Source of the DNA: CAYMZZ01 sp047600605
GTDB taxonomy: Bacteria; Bacteroidota; Bacteroidia; Chitinophagales; Chitinophagaceae
Reading direction: 5' to 3'
Assembly (NCBI GenBank): GCA_047600605.1
Contig: JASGKK010000001.1
Location: 1,736,001-1,800,000 of the forward strand
Length of the DNA stretch: 64,000 bases
Shown here one piece after another: positions 34,697 to 45,100 of the stretch. Positions within the stretch are counted from its first letter, which is position 1. Every line of letters begins with the position of its first letter. The notes under the pieces are model-generated. The model was not told where the DNA came from. It was given only the letters and a program-made list of their open reading frames with translations, and ran no database searches. The translations under genes were made by a program, and so were the position numbers.

Positions 34697-35889
34697 AACA
34701 AATTGGCGATTAGGGTATCAATGATATCGGCAGCTACCTCATTCTTGCTTTTGGTCTGAAACGTCTTTGTTTCGCCATTCCTCAGCAATATGGTTATTTT
34801 ATTGGTGTCATGTCCAAAACCGGCTCCGCGGTCGCGAAGTGAATTGAGCACAATCATATCTGCATTTTTTTTCTCCAGTTTTTCCCGTGCATGTGCCTCT
34901 TCATTATTTGTCTCCAGGGCAAAACCTACCAGCAATTGTTCTTTTCTCTTCTGTTTTCCCAGGCTTCCCAGTACATCGCGTGTGCGGATCAGTGTAAGGT
35001 CCAGTTCCTGGTCTTTTTTCTTGATCTTTTCATCGGCTACGGATGCCGGCCGGTAATCGGCCACTGCAGCAGCCATAACGGCGATATCCATTTGCGGAAA
35101 TACGCGTGCACAGGCTTCATACATTTCTTCGGCACTGGTAACCCTGATCAGTTCCCGCAGTCCTGCCGGTACAGATACGGTTGAGGGGCCCAGCACCAGG
35201 GTTACTTCTGCTCCCCTGCGTTGTAGTTCCGCCGCCAGGGCCACCCCCATTTTACCGGAAGAATGGTTGCCTATAAAACGTACGGGGTCAAGGGCTTCGT
35301 ATGTAGGGCCGGCTGTAACTAAAGCTTTCCGGCCTTTTAATATTTGTGCAGACTGAAAATGGGTCCGGATCATCTCCACCAGGTCTTCCGGCTCTGCCAT
35401 ACGTCCGTCCCCTACCAGCCCGCTGGCAAGATCTCCACGGCCAACCGGCAGTATACGATTGCCATAGGTTTGCAGGCGCTCGAGGTTTGTTTTGGTAGCC
35501 GGATGGTGCCACATATCTTCGTCCATGGCCGGCGCCAGCCATACCGGGCAGGTGGCCGAAAGGTAGGTTGCCAGCAGCATGTTATCGCAGAGCCCCTGTG
35601 CCATGCGGGCAATTGAATTGCAACTGGCAGGGGCTATGAGCATCAGGTCGGCCCAGCGGCCCAGCATTACATGATTGGACCAGCTTTGTCCGTCAGAAAG
35701 ATCAGCAACCACCGGATTGCGGCTGAGGGTCGAGAGGGTCAGTGACGACACAAAATCGCGTGCAGACGGGGTAATCACTACTTTTACCTCAGCCCCTTCT
35801 TTTACCAGCAGGCGGACCAGTGTAATTGATTTATAGGCTGCGATGCTGCCGGTAATACCCAGCAATATCTTTTTTCCGTTTAGTGACAT
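34693..35889 (-). CDS. coaBC: Bifunctional phosphopantothenoylcysteine decarboxylase / phosphopantothenate-cysteine ligase
   Basis: A 398-residue CoaBC (Dfp). The N-terminal flavoprotein CoaC domain (residues 1-185) shows KKILLGITGSIAAYKSITLV, the PASCNSIARMAQGLCDNMLL segment and WLAPAMDEDMWHHPAT with catalytic His; the C-terminal CoaB ligase domain shows ALVTAGPTYEALDPVRFIGN, HSSGKMGVALA and KKKDQELDLTLIRTRDVLGS. It makes 4'-phosphopantetheine from phosphopantothenate and cysteine for coenzyme A. Full length; overlaps DUF4835 by 4 bases. Confidence 0.96.
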   Translation of the reverse strand: MSLNGKKILLGITGSIAAYKSITLVRLLVKEGAEVKVVITPSARDFVSSLTLSTLSRNPVVADLSDGQSWSNHVMLGRWADLMLIAPASCNSIARMAQGLCDNMLLATYLSATCPVWLAPAMDEDMWHHPATKTNLERLQTYGNRILPVGRGDLASGLVGDGRMAEPEDLVEMIRTHFQSAQILKGRKALVTAGPTYEALDPVRFIGNHSSGKMGVALAAELQRRGAEVTLVLGPSTVSVPAGLRELIRVTSAEEMYEACARVFPQMDIAVMAAAVADYRPASVADEKIKKKDQELDLTLIRTRDVLGSLGKQKRKEQLLVGFALETNNEEAHAREKLEKKNADMIVLNSLRDRGAGFGHDTNKITILLRNGETKTFQTKSKNEVAADIIDTLIANLL

Positions 35890-35951
35890 AGGCCAAAAAT
35901 ACCATTTATAAACAGTAAAGGCGTCATTTGGGAGCAGGTGGACCGCATTAC

Positions 35952-35983
35952 ATAAAAAAAGCGATCCGCAATGGATCGCTTCC
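35952..35983 (-). terminator. Terminator of the bamD-rpoZ unit
   Basis: On the minus strand AAGCGATCC, loop ATTGC, GGATCGCTT then seven T, about 20 bases beyond the rpoZ stop. It implies that coaBC has its own promoter in the 60 bases before its start. Confidence 0.85.
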
Positions 35984-36002
35984 AGTATGATGGTTGGCCG
36001 GA

Positions 36003-36344
36003 TTAGTCAAACAGCTGATCCTGACCTTTGCGGAAGTATACTTTGTCTTCCATGAATTCCTGGGTAGCCAGCAGCGCCGGGTTGGGCATGCGCTCGTACG
36101 CACGTGAAATCTCGATCTGCTCTTTGTTCTCGTGAATTTCTTCCAGGCTGTCTGTATGGCTGGCAAATTCATCCAGCTTGTTATGCAGCTCTTCTTTCAG
36201 GGAAATATTGATCTGGTTAGCCCGCTTGGCCACAACGGCAATGGACTCATACAAGTTACCCGTTTTTTTACGGATATCTTCCAGGTTCTTTGTTTCCACA
36301 TTGTTGGCAATGCCAGCACTAAGCTGACGTCTTAGCTTGCTCAT
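36003..36344 (-). CDS. rpoZ: RNA polymerase omega subunit (Rpb6-like, Bacteroidota type)
   Basis: A 113-residue protein of the Bacteroidota omega/Rpb6 group: LSAGIANNVETKNLEDIRKK, TGNLYESIAVVAKRANQINI and EISRAYERMPNPALLATQEF. It binds the beta-prime C-terminus and helps polymerase assembly. This group is longer than the ~90-residue proteobacterial omega and is weakly similar. Its start overlaps the bamD coding end by 26 bases, so it is tied to bamD translation. Confidence 0.88.
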   Translation of the reverse strand: MSKLRRQLSAGIANNVETKNLEDIRKKTGNLYESIAVVAKRANQINISLKEELHNKLDEFASHTDSLEEIHENKEQIEISRAYERMPNPALLATQEFMEDKVYFRKGQDQLFD

Positions 36345-37137
36345 CCTTTATTTTTTTAATATTAGTTTGCGATAAATTTAAGAAATCTTCTGCTTCTTTC
36401 CGGAATTTGCTATCGGGATAACGATCCACAAACTCGTGGCACTCGTCGATCACCTGCTCAAACCGTTGTATTTTTTTATCCTCGATACTCATTTCTGCAA
36501 AGCGGAAATAAGACCGGATCACCATCAGTTTGTACTCATCTGCCTTTTCTGAGTCAGGAAAACTATTGAGCAGCGATGTGAAAGCCACACCGGCAGCCCG
36601 GAACTGACCCATATCATAATACAGCTTGGCCCCTTTATAGTCTTTGATCTCGAGCTTACTTCTGCAGATGTCGATAATGCCATTGGCATCCTTGATACGC
36701 TCGGAACCCGGATGAGTATTAATAAATACCTGCATCATCCCCATTGCCTTGATAGTATTGGTCTGATCAAGCTCTGGTTTGGGCGACTGCTTATAAAAAG
36801 TAAAGGCCCGCATATAATCCACTTCTTCGCCTTTGGGGCTATTGGGAAATATCTCCATGTATGTTTTGAAGAGATTTTCCGCATTGGGATAGTCATGCTG
36901 GTAATAGGCGCAATAGGCGTATTTGTAATAAATATCCTGAAACTCGGCCCGTGGTTTATAGTAAGGCATTACATCTTCATACAATACCTGGGCTTTGTTA
37001 TATTTTTTTTGCACGTAGTACTTCTCTGCCATCCGCAATTTATACTCAGGGTCAGGGCTTTTAAGCACTTTAGTGATGCTCTTTTTGCCACAGCTGCCCA
37101 GCAGGAATGCCACAATAATAACGGGTATAAAACGCAT
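36319..37137 (-). CDS. bamD: Outer-membrane assembly lipoprotein BamD
   Basis: A 272-residue lipoprotein from the ATG at 37137 (MRFIPVIIVAFLLGSCGKKS, lipobox LGSC), rather than from an in-frame ATG 30 codons earlier. Tandem TPR motifs follow (EYKLRMAEKYYVQKKYNKAQ, KYAYCAYYQHDYPNAENLFK, EEVDYMRAFTFYKQSPKPEL, GQFRAAGVAFTSLLNSFPDS). BamD recruits unfolded barrel proteins to BamA. The terminal coding region overlaps rpoZ. The order bamD-rpoZ-coaBC-DUF4835 is common in Bacteroidota. Confidence 0.93.
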   Translation of the reverse strand: MRFIPVIIVAFLLGSCGKKSITKVLKSPDPEYKLRMAEKYYVQKKYNKAQVLYEDVMPYYKPRAEFQDIYYKYAYCAYYQHDYPNAENLFKTYMEIFPNSPKGEEVDYMRAFTFYKQSPKPELDQTNTIKAMGMMQVFINTHPGSERIKDANGIIDICRSKLEIKDYKGAKLYYDMGQFRAAGVAFTSLLNSFPDSEKADEYKLMVIRSYFRFAEMSIEDKKIQRFEQVIDECHEFVDRYPDSKFRKEAEDFLNLSQTNIKKIKDEQAKTSA

Positions 37138-37270
37138 AAGGGTGTGCAAAGTTAATAGATCAGGGGCAAATCTTGGATAAAAAAGATAGGACGCCAAGGC
37201 TACTGCGTTAAGGTTTTGATAAAACACGATAAATCAACACGCTAGCTCTGCCAATCGGCATCCAGACCCT

Positions 37271-37300
37271 AAAAAACAACCCCCGCAAAAGCGGGGGTTG
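37271..37300 (-). terminator. Terminator of the OmpA-family gene
   Basis: CAACCCCCGC, loop of four, GCGGGGGTTG, then six T read on the minus strand, 25 bases past the stop codon. Confidence 0.9.
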
Positions 37301-37324
37301 TAGGCAAAAAGTTATGTATGTGAC

Positions 37325-38965
37325 TTATTTCTTGCGGAGGTTGGGGTGAGGAGGAGCTACCTGAGCAGGTCCTTCTTCACCGGCGTTGGCACCACGGAGA
37401 TCAACTGTGTTGCAATCACCACCATCGTTACCATAGTTGAAGATGAAACGGTCAGCGCTTACACCTTCTTTTTCTACCAGGTAAGTGATCACTTTATTTA
37501 CGTGATCCCAGCTCAGCTGCTGTTCTTTCTTGTTAGAAGAGCAGTAGCCTACAACCACTACTTTACAGTCGGGGTTGTTGCGCATACGTGAAGCAACAGA
37601 AGCCAGTACAGCTTTAGCGTCATCAGTCAGGTTGTTAGAGCCTGATTTGAAAGTAACGCTGGGCAGAGCTCCCAGTTTGGTAGCACAATCCTGTGCAACT
37701 GGCTGAATGTTTTTGCAGCACTCAGGATCAGGGCATTTACCAACACCATCAGCATCTACCGGCTGGCAATGAGTGGGGGTAATCAGTTCTTTATCCTTGT
37801 AGTCAGGTACACCGTCACCATCTGTATCGCGGCTTACACCACGGCTGTCAACAGGTACACCGGCAGGAGTTTGCTCGAGGTCAAACTGGTCAGTCACACC
37901 ATCACCGTCAGCATCAGGCAGAACGGGTTTGGGGAGCTTCATGAGGCGGGGGTTGCGGATCTCGCTGTATGCATAATCCAGCGGATTCAGCCACCACAGG
38001 GGCTCAACAGATTTAGCACCCAGGTTGATATTCAGACCGATTGTTGCGTAGTTGTAAGAATCATAGTCAGGAGACAGAGCGGCATTGCCACCGGGATGCT
38101 CCTGCCATTGCTGACCATCGAGCAGATCATCTTTAACGATGATGATGCGATCTTCAATAGCCAGGTTCAGGCGGTTGCTGAGTTTGAAAGCGATACCTGC
38201 ACCGAAAGTACCAGAGGGTTTGAAAGTTTTGCCGAACAGTTTGGGACGGCGGTCACCCTGGTTTTGTGCATCAGACTCGTAGCTGTTGTCGAGCATGTCT
38301 TTCAGCGCTTTCTTAGTGTCTTTACGATCTTTATAGATTCCCTGGGGAATGCTGGCAAAGTTGTAAGGATTGTTGTTCTCATCCAGTGCGTTCACTTTGG
38401 TTTCGTAGATAGTACCACCGATACCGGCAATGGCGTAAATGTTCATACCGGTTTTGGCTTTGTGAAAGCGGATGTTGTTGAGCGTGAAGATACCCTGCAG
38501 TGACAGATCCTGAAGTTTCGTTTTGTAGTTCAGGAAAATAGGATCACCACCAGCATACGGATCAGCATAACCTGCAGCTGGCCAGGGGGTATTTTTATTG
38601 AAGTTCTCGGTATATCTCCAGGCCAGACCTTTGGCAGTACCATTCAGGTACTCCAGACGCATAGAGAATACATAACCAAAAGCCTTTCTTACATGTAAGC
38701 CAAAGGCAGGAGTGGGAAATACAGCCGGTACGTCGCCGCTGATGGTGGTAGCGCCACCCTTAATACCAATTTCCCATTGGTTGCGGGGCTTTGCAGGAAA
38801 ATTATATGTTCCATTGAGAAACTCTGTATGCTGTGGCATACGTTTGCTCGGAACCACCGAAGAATCAGAGGGATCATAACTGCCACCCGTTTTCACCTGG
38901 GCTAAGCCGTATGATGCCATTAGGCAGAATAAACCCGCCAATAACATGTACTTTTTGCTTACCAT
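37325..38965 (-). CDS. OmpA-family outer-membrane protein with thrombospondin-3 repeats
   Basis: A 546-residue protein: signal peptide (MLLAGLFCLMASYGLAQ), an N-terminal beta-barrel of about residues 50-340 (WEIGIKGGATTISGDVPAVF, YAIAGIGGTIYET, TFGAGIAFKLSNRLNLAIED), calcium-binding TSP3-type repeats (DADGDGVTDQFD, DTDGDGVPDYKDKE), and a C-terminal OmpA domain (SVTFKSGSNNLTDDAKAVLA, VVVGYCSSNKKEQQLSWDHV) that binds peptidoglycan. It links outer membrane and cell wall and is likely very abundant. An exact phylum-type promoter lies 47-77 bases upstream and a strong terminator follows, so it is a single-gene unit. Confidence 0.93.
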   Translation of the reverse strand: MVSKKYMLLAGLFCLMASYGLAQVKTGGSYDPSDSSVVPSKRMPQHTEFLNGTYNFPAKPRNQWEIGIKGGATTISGDVPAVFPTPAFGLHVRKAFGYVFSMRLEYLNGTAKGLAWRYTENFNKNTPWPAAGYADPYAGGDPIFLNYKTKLQDLSLQGIFTLNNIRFHKAKTGMNIYAIAGIGGTIYETKVNALDENNNPYNFASIPQGIYKDRKDTKKALKDMLDNSYESDAQNQGDRRPKLFGKTFKPSGTFGAGIAFKLSNRLNLAIEDRIIIVKDDLLDGQQWQEHPGGNAALSPDYDSYNYATIGLNINLGAKSVEPLWWLNPLDYAYSEIRNPRLMKLPKPVLPDADGDGVTDQFDLEQTPAGVPVDSRGVSRDTDGDGVPDYKDKELITPTHCQPVDADGVGKCPDPECCKNIQPVAQDCATKLGALPSVTFKSGSNNLTDDAKAVLASVASRMRNNPDCKVVVVGYCSSNKKEQQLSWDHVNKVITYLVEKEGVSADRFIFNYGNDGGDCNTVDLRGANAGEEGPAQVAPPHPNLRKK

Positions 38966-39011
38966 AACTGAGGATTAAGATTTGACGAAAAACAATGTCC
39001 TAAATAAAACG

Positions 39012-39042
39012 CAAAAATAGGCTTTGATGCTTAATTACCAAA
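39012..39042 (-). promoter_or_regulatory. Consensus Bacteroidota promoter of the OmpA-family gene
   Basis: On the minus strand TTTG (39039-39042), a spacer of exactly 19 bases and TATTTTTG (39012-39019), a perfect match to TTTG-N19-TAnnTTTG. The best promoter in the window. Confidence 0.85.
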
Positions 39043-39158
39043 TTTTTGTGAAAATTATTACAGCCATTGAGGTTATTTTTCAACTACTTAGTCAAAAAAA
39101 ATGCCTATTTCGATGCATCGGCGGGCATTAATTTTTTGCGGCGTAAATTGCCGCTTTT

Positions 39159-40121
39159 ATGACCCTTCCCGTCCACCTGATAGAAAAAGAACTCAAGGAA
39201 TTTGAGTCGCGGTTCCGCGAAGCGGTCCGTAGCCAGACTCCCCTGCTGGACCGTATCATGCGGTTCATAGTCAAGCGTAAAGGTAAACAGCTCCGTCCCA
39301 TGTTTGTGCTGCTTTCGGCCAAATTGCTGGGCCCTGTGACCGACCCCAGCTACCGGGCTGCCTCTCTGGTAGAACTGCTTCATACCGCCACGCTGGTCCA
39401 CGATGATGTAGTAGACGACAGCATGGAACGGCGTGGTTTTTTTTCTACATATGCACTCTGGAAAGCCAAGGCCAATGTACTTATTGGCGACTACCTGCTG
39501 GCCAAAGGATTGCTGCTTTCCCTGGATCATAATGACCACCAGGTGCTGCATATCCTGTCTGATGCCGTCCGTAAAATGAGCGAAGGAGAATTGCTTCAAC
39601 TCGAAAAAGCACGTTCACTCAACCTGAAAGAAGATATCTATTTCGAAATTATCCGCAATAAAACAGCCTCCCTCCTCGCCTCTGCCTGTGCGGCAGGCGC
39701 CTGGTCGGCCAGCCAGGACCTTGAACTGACTGAAAAAATGCGCTTATTCGGTGAAAAAGCGGGTATAGCATTCCAGATAAAAGACGATCTTTTCGATTAT
39801 TCCAGCGAGAACGTGGGCAAACCCACCGGCAACGACATAAAAGAAAAAAAGCTGACCCTGCCGCTTATCTATACCCTTAATACCATAGATAAAGCAACCC
39901 GCAGGGAAATCATCTACGTTCTCAAAAATAAAAACCAGGATCGCCAGCGTGTCAACTGGGTGATCGACCGGGTAAAAGAAGCCGGAGGCATTGCCTATAC
40001 TATCGAAAAAATGAATGCCTATAAACAGGAGGCCCTTGCCATCCTTGGACAATTTCCGGAATCAGATATCCGGAAAGGCCTGGAAGACCTGGTAAGCTAT
40101 GTAACCGACCGGAAGTATTAA
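39159..40121 (+). CDS. Trans-polyprenyl diphosphate synthase
   Basis: A 320-residue isoprenyl diphosphate synthase, all-helical. The first aspartate-rich motif is LVHDDVVDDSMERRG, the second FQIKDDLFDY; GKQLRPMFVLLSAKLLG and TGNDIKEKKLTLPLIYTL are also canonical. It condenses isopentenyl diphosphate units into the menaquinone side chain or a similar long chain (octaprenyl-like length group judged from family resemblance). Chain length cannot be fixed from sequence by eye. recJ follows 61 bases downstream on the same strand. Confidence 0.93.
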   Translation: MTLPVHLIEKELKEFESRFREAVRSQTPLLDRIMRFIVKRKGKQLRPMFVLLSAKLLGPVTDPSYRAASLVELLHTATLVHDDVVDDSMERRGFFSTYALWKAKANVLIGDYLLAKGLLLSLDHNDHQVLHILSDAVRKMSEGELLQLEKARSLNLKEDIYFEIIRNKTASLLASACAAGAWSASQDLELTEKMRLFGEKAGIAFQIKDDLFDYSSENVGKPTGNDIKEKKLTLPLIYTLNTIDKATRREIIYVLKNKNQDRQRVNWVIDRVKEAGGIAYTIEKMNAYKQEALAILGQFPESDIRKGLEDLVSYVTDRKY

Positions 40122-40182
40122 TAAAATGGGGCCGCCCCTGCAGGCTATGCCCGGATTGACTCATTTGTAAAAGGATTGGTGT

Positions 40183-41880
40183 ATGGAAAAGCGATGGTCG
40201 GTATTACCCTTCAACGAAACTGCTGCAGCAGTACTGCAGGAAAAACTGGGCATTCACCGCATCCTCTGTCAGCTGCTGACGCAAAGAGGTGTTAACGATT
40301 TTGAAAGTGCCCGTGCATTTTTTCGTCCGCAACTGGATCAACTGCACAGCCCATGGCTCATGAAGGATATGCACAAAGCAGTTGACCGGCTGCTTCAGGC
40401 ATTTGAAAAAAAAGAAGCCATCCTTGTATTCGGCGATTATGATGTGGATGGCACTACAGCTGTTGCCAGCTTTTATTCATTTCTGAAAAAAATACATTCC
40501 CCACTGGGATTTTACATCCCTCACCGCTATCGCGAAGGATATGGAGTGAGCCGGGCCGGTATTGATTTTGCCCATGAAAACGGCTATTCGCTGATCGTGT
40601 CGCTCGACTGCGGAATCAAATCGGTTGAACTTATCACCTATGCCCGCAGCCTGGGTATTGATTTTATTGTCTGCGACCACCACCTGCCCGATGCAGAACT
40701 GCCACCAGCCGTAGCAATTCTGAATCCCAAACAAACAGATTGTTCTTATCCCTATAAAGAATTATGTGGCTGCGGTGTGGGACTTAAACTGATGATGGCC
40801 CTTGCCGAAAAACTGGAACTGTCGCCAGATCATGTATGGGAATACCTTGACCTGGTAGCTACGGCTATTGCTGCTGATATCGTCCCCATCACAGGCGAAA
40901 ACAGGATACTGGCATTTCATGGTCTCGAAAAAGCCAATCGCCGGCCCAATCATGGCATTAAAGCACTGGCGCACCTGAGCGGTCTTCAGAAGGAATTATT
41001 CATCAACAACCTGGTATTCATGATTGCACCGCGCGTGAATGCTGCCGGCCGTATGGATGATGCATCAAAAGCTGTACAGCTTTTCATCGCCGAAAATTTT
41101 GAAGAAGCACTGCATTATGCAGAAATGCTGCACAATGATAATTCTGACCGCAAAGAGGCCGATCTGCAAACCACACAGGAGGCCATTTCATTAATTGAAA
41201 ATAATCCTGCCTGGCACAATAGCCGGTCAACTGTATTGTATCAGCCACACTGGCACAAAGGTGTGGTTGGCATTGTAGCCTCACGTGTGATTGAACAATA
41301 TTATCGCCCTACCATTATTCTTACCCGCTCCGGAGATTATGTTGCAGGCAGTGCACGCAGTGTGCCCGGCTTCAATCTGTACGAAGCGATTCATGCCTGC
41401 CGCGATCTGCTGCTTGGCTATGGCGGTCACTTTGCTGCAGCCGGCATGACGCTGGAGATGCAGCAGGTAGATGCTTTTCGCCAAAAATTTGAAGAAGTAG
41501 TGTCCGCTACTATCGACCCGCAACTACTGATTCCCGAAATCGGGATTGATGCTGCCATTGATTTTTCCGACATCAACTGGACTCTTTATCGCATCCTCAT
41601 ACAGATGGAGCCTTTTGGCCCTGAAAACATGCGGCCTGTTTTTGTAACCCGTCGTGTAACAGATACCGGTTTTTCAAAAATCGTAAAGGAACAGCACCTG
41701 CGTTTTTCATTACGCCAGGGAGAGGTCGTATATAATGGTATAGGGTTTGGCATGGCCGATAAATATGCGTTACTGCAAAATGGCCAGCCTGTAGATGTTG
41801 TTTATAAGCTGGATGAAAATGAATGGAACGGTTCAAAGACACTGCAGCTGCGTGTTGTTGATGTAAAAGCATCTGAGTAA
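40183..41880 (+). CDS. recJ: Single-stranded-DNA-specific exonuclease RecJ
   Basis: A 565-residue 5'-3' ssDNA exonuclease used in recombination and mismatch repair. The DHH-family motifs are intact: VFGDYDVDGTTAVASF (motif I), SLDCGIK (II), VCDHHLPD (DHH, III) and NPKQTDCSYPYKELCGCGVG (IV). The DHHA1 domain has YVAGSARSVPGFNLYEAIHA and LGYGGHFAAAGMTL, and an OB-fold domain closes the protein. Full length, start MEKRWSVLPF. It follows the polyprenyl synthase gene and may share its transcript. Confidence 0.96.
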   Translation: MEKRWSVLPFNETAAAVLQEKLGIHRILCQLLTQRGVNDFESARAFFRPQLDQLHSPWLMKDMHKAVDRLLQAFEKKEAILVFGDYDVDGTTAVASFYSFLKKIHSPLGFYIPHRYREGYGVSRAGIDFAHENGYSLIVSLDCGIKSVELITYARSLGIDFIVCDHHLPDAELPPAVAILNPKQTDCSYPYKELCGCGVGLKLMMALAEKLELSPDHVWEYLDLVATAIAADIVPITGENRILAFHGLEKANRRPNHGIKALAHLSGLQKELFINNLVFMIAPRVNAAGRMDDASKAVQLFIAENFEEALHYAEMLHNDNSDRKEADLQTTQEAISLIENNPAWHNSRSTVLYQPHWHKGVVGIVASRVIEQYYRPTIILTRSGDYVAGSARSVPGFNLYEAIHACRDLLLGYGGHFAAAGMTLEMQQVDAFRQKFEEVVSATIDPQLLIPEIGIDAAIDFSDINWTLYRILIQMEPFGPENMRPVFVTRRVTDTGFSKIVKEQHLRFSLRQGEVVYNGIGFGMADKYALLQNGQPVDVVYKLDENEWNGSKTLQLRVVDVKASE

Positions 41881-42121
41881 TATTTTACCCTTACTGCCTG
41901 CAAAAAACCGCAAGTCTTCGGCATATTATATTACTGTTACCGGCATGATCCGATAAATGCTTCGCGTAGTTTTACTGTGCAAACAAAAAGCACAGCACTT
42001 CTTTTTTGAATGCTGTTTTTCCTTAGCTTAGTTAACCGACCCGCCATCTCCTCTAAAAAACCATCTTCGGTAAAGGCCCGGATCTGATAGCACAATACAT
42101 TTCTACTAAACCAAACAGCAT

Positions 42122-45100
42122 ATGAGAAAAATCTACTCAGGAATTTTTCTTTTCCTTTTTTCATTTCTGCTAAGCAGAGCTGATGCGCAGGTTGTCATCA
42201 GCCAGGTATATGGCGGCGGCGGTAATAGTGGCGCCACTTATACCAATGATTTTATTGAACTCTTTAACCGCGGAACAGAAGCGGTCAATGTGACCGGCTG
42301 GTCTGTGCAATATGCCAGTGCTACCGGCACGAGCTGGCAGGTCACCACACTCTCGGGCACCATTCCTGCCGGCGGCTACTACCTGGTACAGGAAGGAGCC
42401 GGTGCTGGCGGCACTACTCCACTGCCCACCCCAGATGCTTCCGGCAGTATTAATATGAGCGGCACTGCCGGCAAGGTTGCGCTGGTAAATAATAATACAG
42501 CTCTTACCGGTAGTTGCCCCAGTGCAGTCGATATTGTTGGCTTTGGTACCACAGCCAATTGTTTTGAAGGAACCGGCCCCACACCCGCGCCTTCCAATAC
42601 ACTGGCTGTATTGCGTGGCAGTAATGGCTGTGTTGACAATAATAACAATGCACTTGATTTTGCAACGGGTGCTCCCAGTCCGCGCAACAGCGCTTCACCA
42701 CTACAGTCCTGTGCCGCCTGTACTGCTCCGGCAAGCCAGGCCAGTGCACTCAATCTTACTCCTGCCATCACCAGCATTGACGGAAGTTTTACCGCTACTG
42801 CAGATGCAGATGGCTACCTCGTACTGATCAGCACTGCTACCACACTCAGTCAGACTCCCGGCAATGGAGCTTCATTTTCAGCCGGCAATACGCTGGGCAA
42901 TGCAACGGTAGTAGCCGTTGGCAATTCAACCAGTTTTACAGCATCAGGGCTTAATGCCGCTACAACTTATTATTTCACCGTATTTGCTTACAAGAATACC
43001 GGCCCCTGCTATAACATTGTTACACCGCTGGCCGGATCTGTAGCTACAGAAGCCAATCCCGCCCCTACTGCCAGTGTAAGCGCCGGCAGCAACGCTGCAG
43101 AGCCTGCCACCAATGGAAGTTTTACTGTAACATTATCCGCTCCAGCTCCTGCAGGCGGTGTGACCATTACCTATAGCCTGGGTGGTACTGCCACACTGAA
43201 TACAGATTATACAGACGCGTTAAATGGCAGCCTCGTCATTGCCGAAGGACAAAACAGTGGCACTATCACGCTCGCAGTAACAGACGATGCAATTGCAGAA
43301 CCTGCCAAAACCATCAGCATCACCCTGCTTACTGTCAGTAACGGATATGTGATCAGCAATGCTGCGGCAAGCATCGATCTTGCAGACGATGATATACCCG
43401 CTGCCTTACCGCTGGTAACCTCCTATGGACAGAATTTTAACACCCTGGCTTCGGCAGGTACCGGCAATGTATGGGCCGACAACAGCACTCTACCCGGATG
43501 GTACGCTACACGCCCCACCTATAATGCTGCAAACGGCAACAGCAATGCCGGCGCTCTTTATAGCTTTGGCAGCACCGGCAGCACTGACCGCGCTATCGGA
43601 TCAGTAGGCAGCGGCAGTACCGGTACAATTTATTATGGCGCCCGTTTTAAAAACAATACAGGTACCACGATTACATCACTCAAGATCAGTTATACCGGCG
43701 AGCAATGGCGCAATGGCGGCAATGCCAGTGCGCAAACAGTCAACTTTACCTACCAGTCGGCAGCCAGTGTGACTTCGCTGACAGCCGGCACCTGGACACC
43801 GGTGACCGACCTTAATTTCACCAGTCCCGTTACCGGTGCCACGGCCGCCACGCTCGATGGCAACCTCGTTGGCACCAATGCGGTACTGATCAGCTATACG
43901 ATCAATGGTCTCAATATTCCTGCCGGCGATGAACTCATGATACGCTGGGAAGACATTGATCACAGTGGCGCAGATCATGGTCTTGGTATTGACGATTTTA
44001 CCATCGAAGCCAACCCTGCCGACCTTACCGGTCCGGGCTTTACCACTCTGGCTCCGGCCAATGGCAGTACCGATGTGCCTGCCAATACTTCACTCAGTAT
44101 CACCTTTAATGAGCAGGTGGTAAAAGGAAATGGTCTGCTGTATCTCCGTAAGACAAGTGATAACAGTACGGTATTCAGCATTGATGTAAACAATGCCAGT
44201 GTTGTTTTAAACGGCAATACCTTATCTGTGCCGCTACCAGCCCTGGCTGTAAATACAGCCTTCTATGTAACGGCCGATGCGGGATTGGTAAAAGATATAG
44301 CGGGCAATGACTTTGCCGGTATTGCGGACCCGGGTACCTGGGCATTTCAGACAGGCTCCAGTTTCTATGCAGCCAACTTCAACACCTGTACCAGCGCTCT
44401 TACAGACGGATTTACCCAGTACAGCAGCACCGGTGCCATCACCTGGGCCTGTACCACATTTGGCCGCGATCCCAATGCACCTGCCGGTACAGCTGCTTTC
44501 CCCAATGGTGTTCAGATCAATGGCTTCTCGGGAGGCACCAATGTACCCAATGTAGACTGGCTGATCTCTCCTTCTTTTGACCTCAGCAGCACAACATATC
44601 CGCTACTCAGTTTCTGGAGCCGTACTGCCTTCAATGGCCTGCCACTGCATCTGAAAATTTCGACCGACTATACCGGCGGTGATCCGGCCAATGCCACATG
44701 GACAGATGTAAATGGCAAGTTCCCGCAGCAGGCCTCCAATATCTGGACACTCTCTGCCGACATTAACCTGGCTGCATTCAAACAATCCAACGTACACTTT
44801 GCTTTTGTATATACCAGCACCGACGATGATGGCGCCCGCTGGACACTCGATGATATCAGCCTCATCAATTCGCCTGTACCACCGGCACCGAGTCTCACAC
44901 TGGGCTCAACAGATATTCAGTTTGCATTCGTGGCCGATGGTTCTACTGCTGATAAATCATTCAGCTTTACCGGCAACGATCTTACCGAAGGTGTGACACT
45001 TGTCGCCAGCAGCAACTTCCTGTTGTCGAAAGACGGCGGCAGCTTTAGCCCCAGCATCACTTATTCGCAGGCAGAAGCCAATAATATCACCCTGCATCCG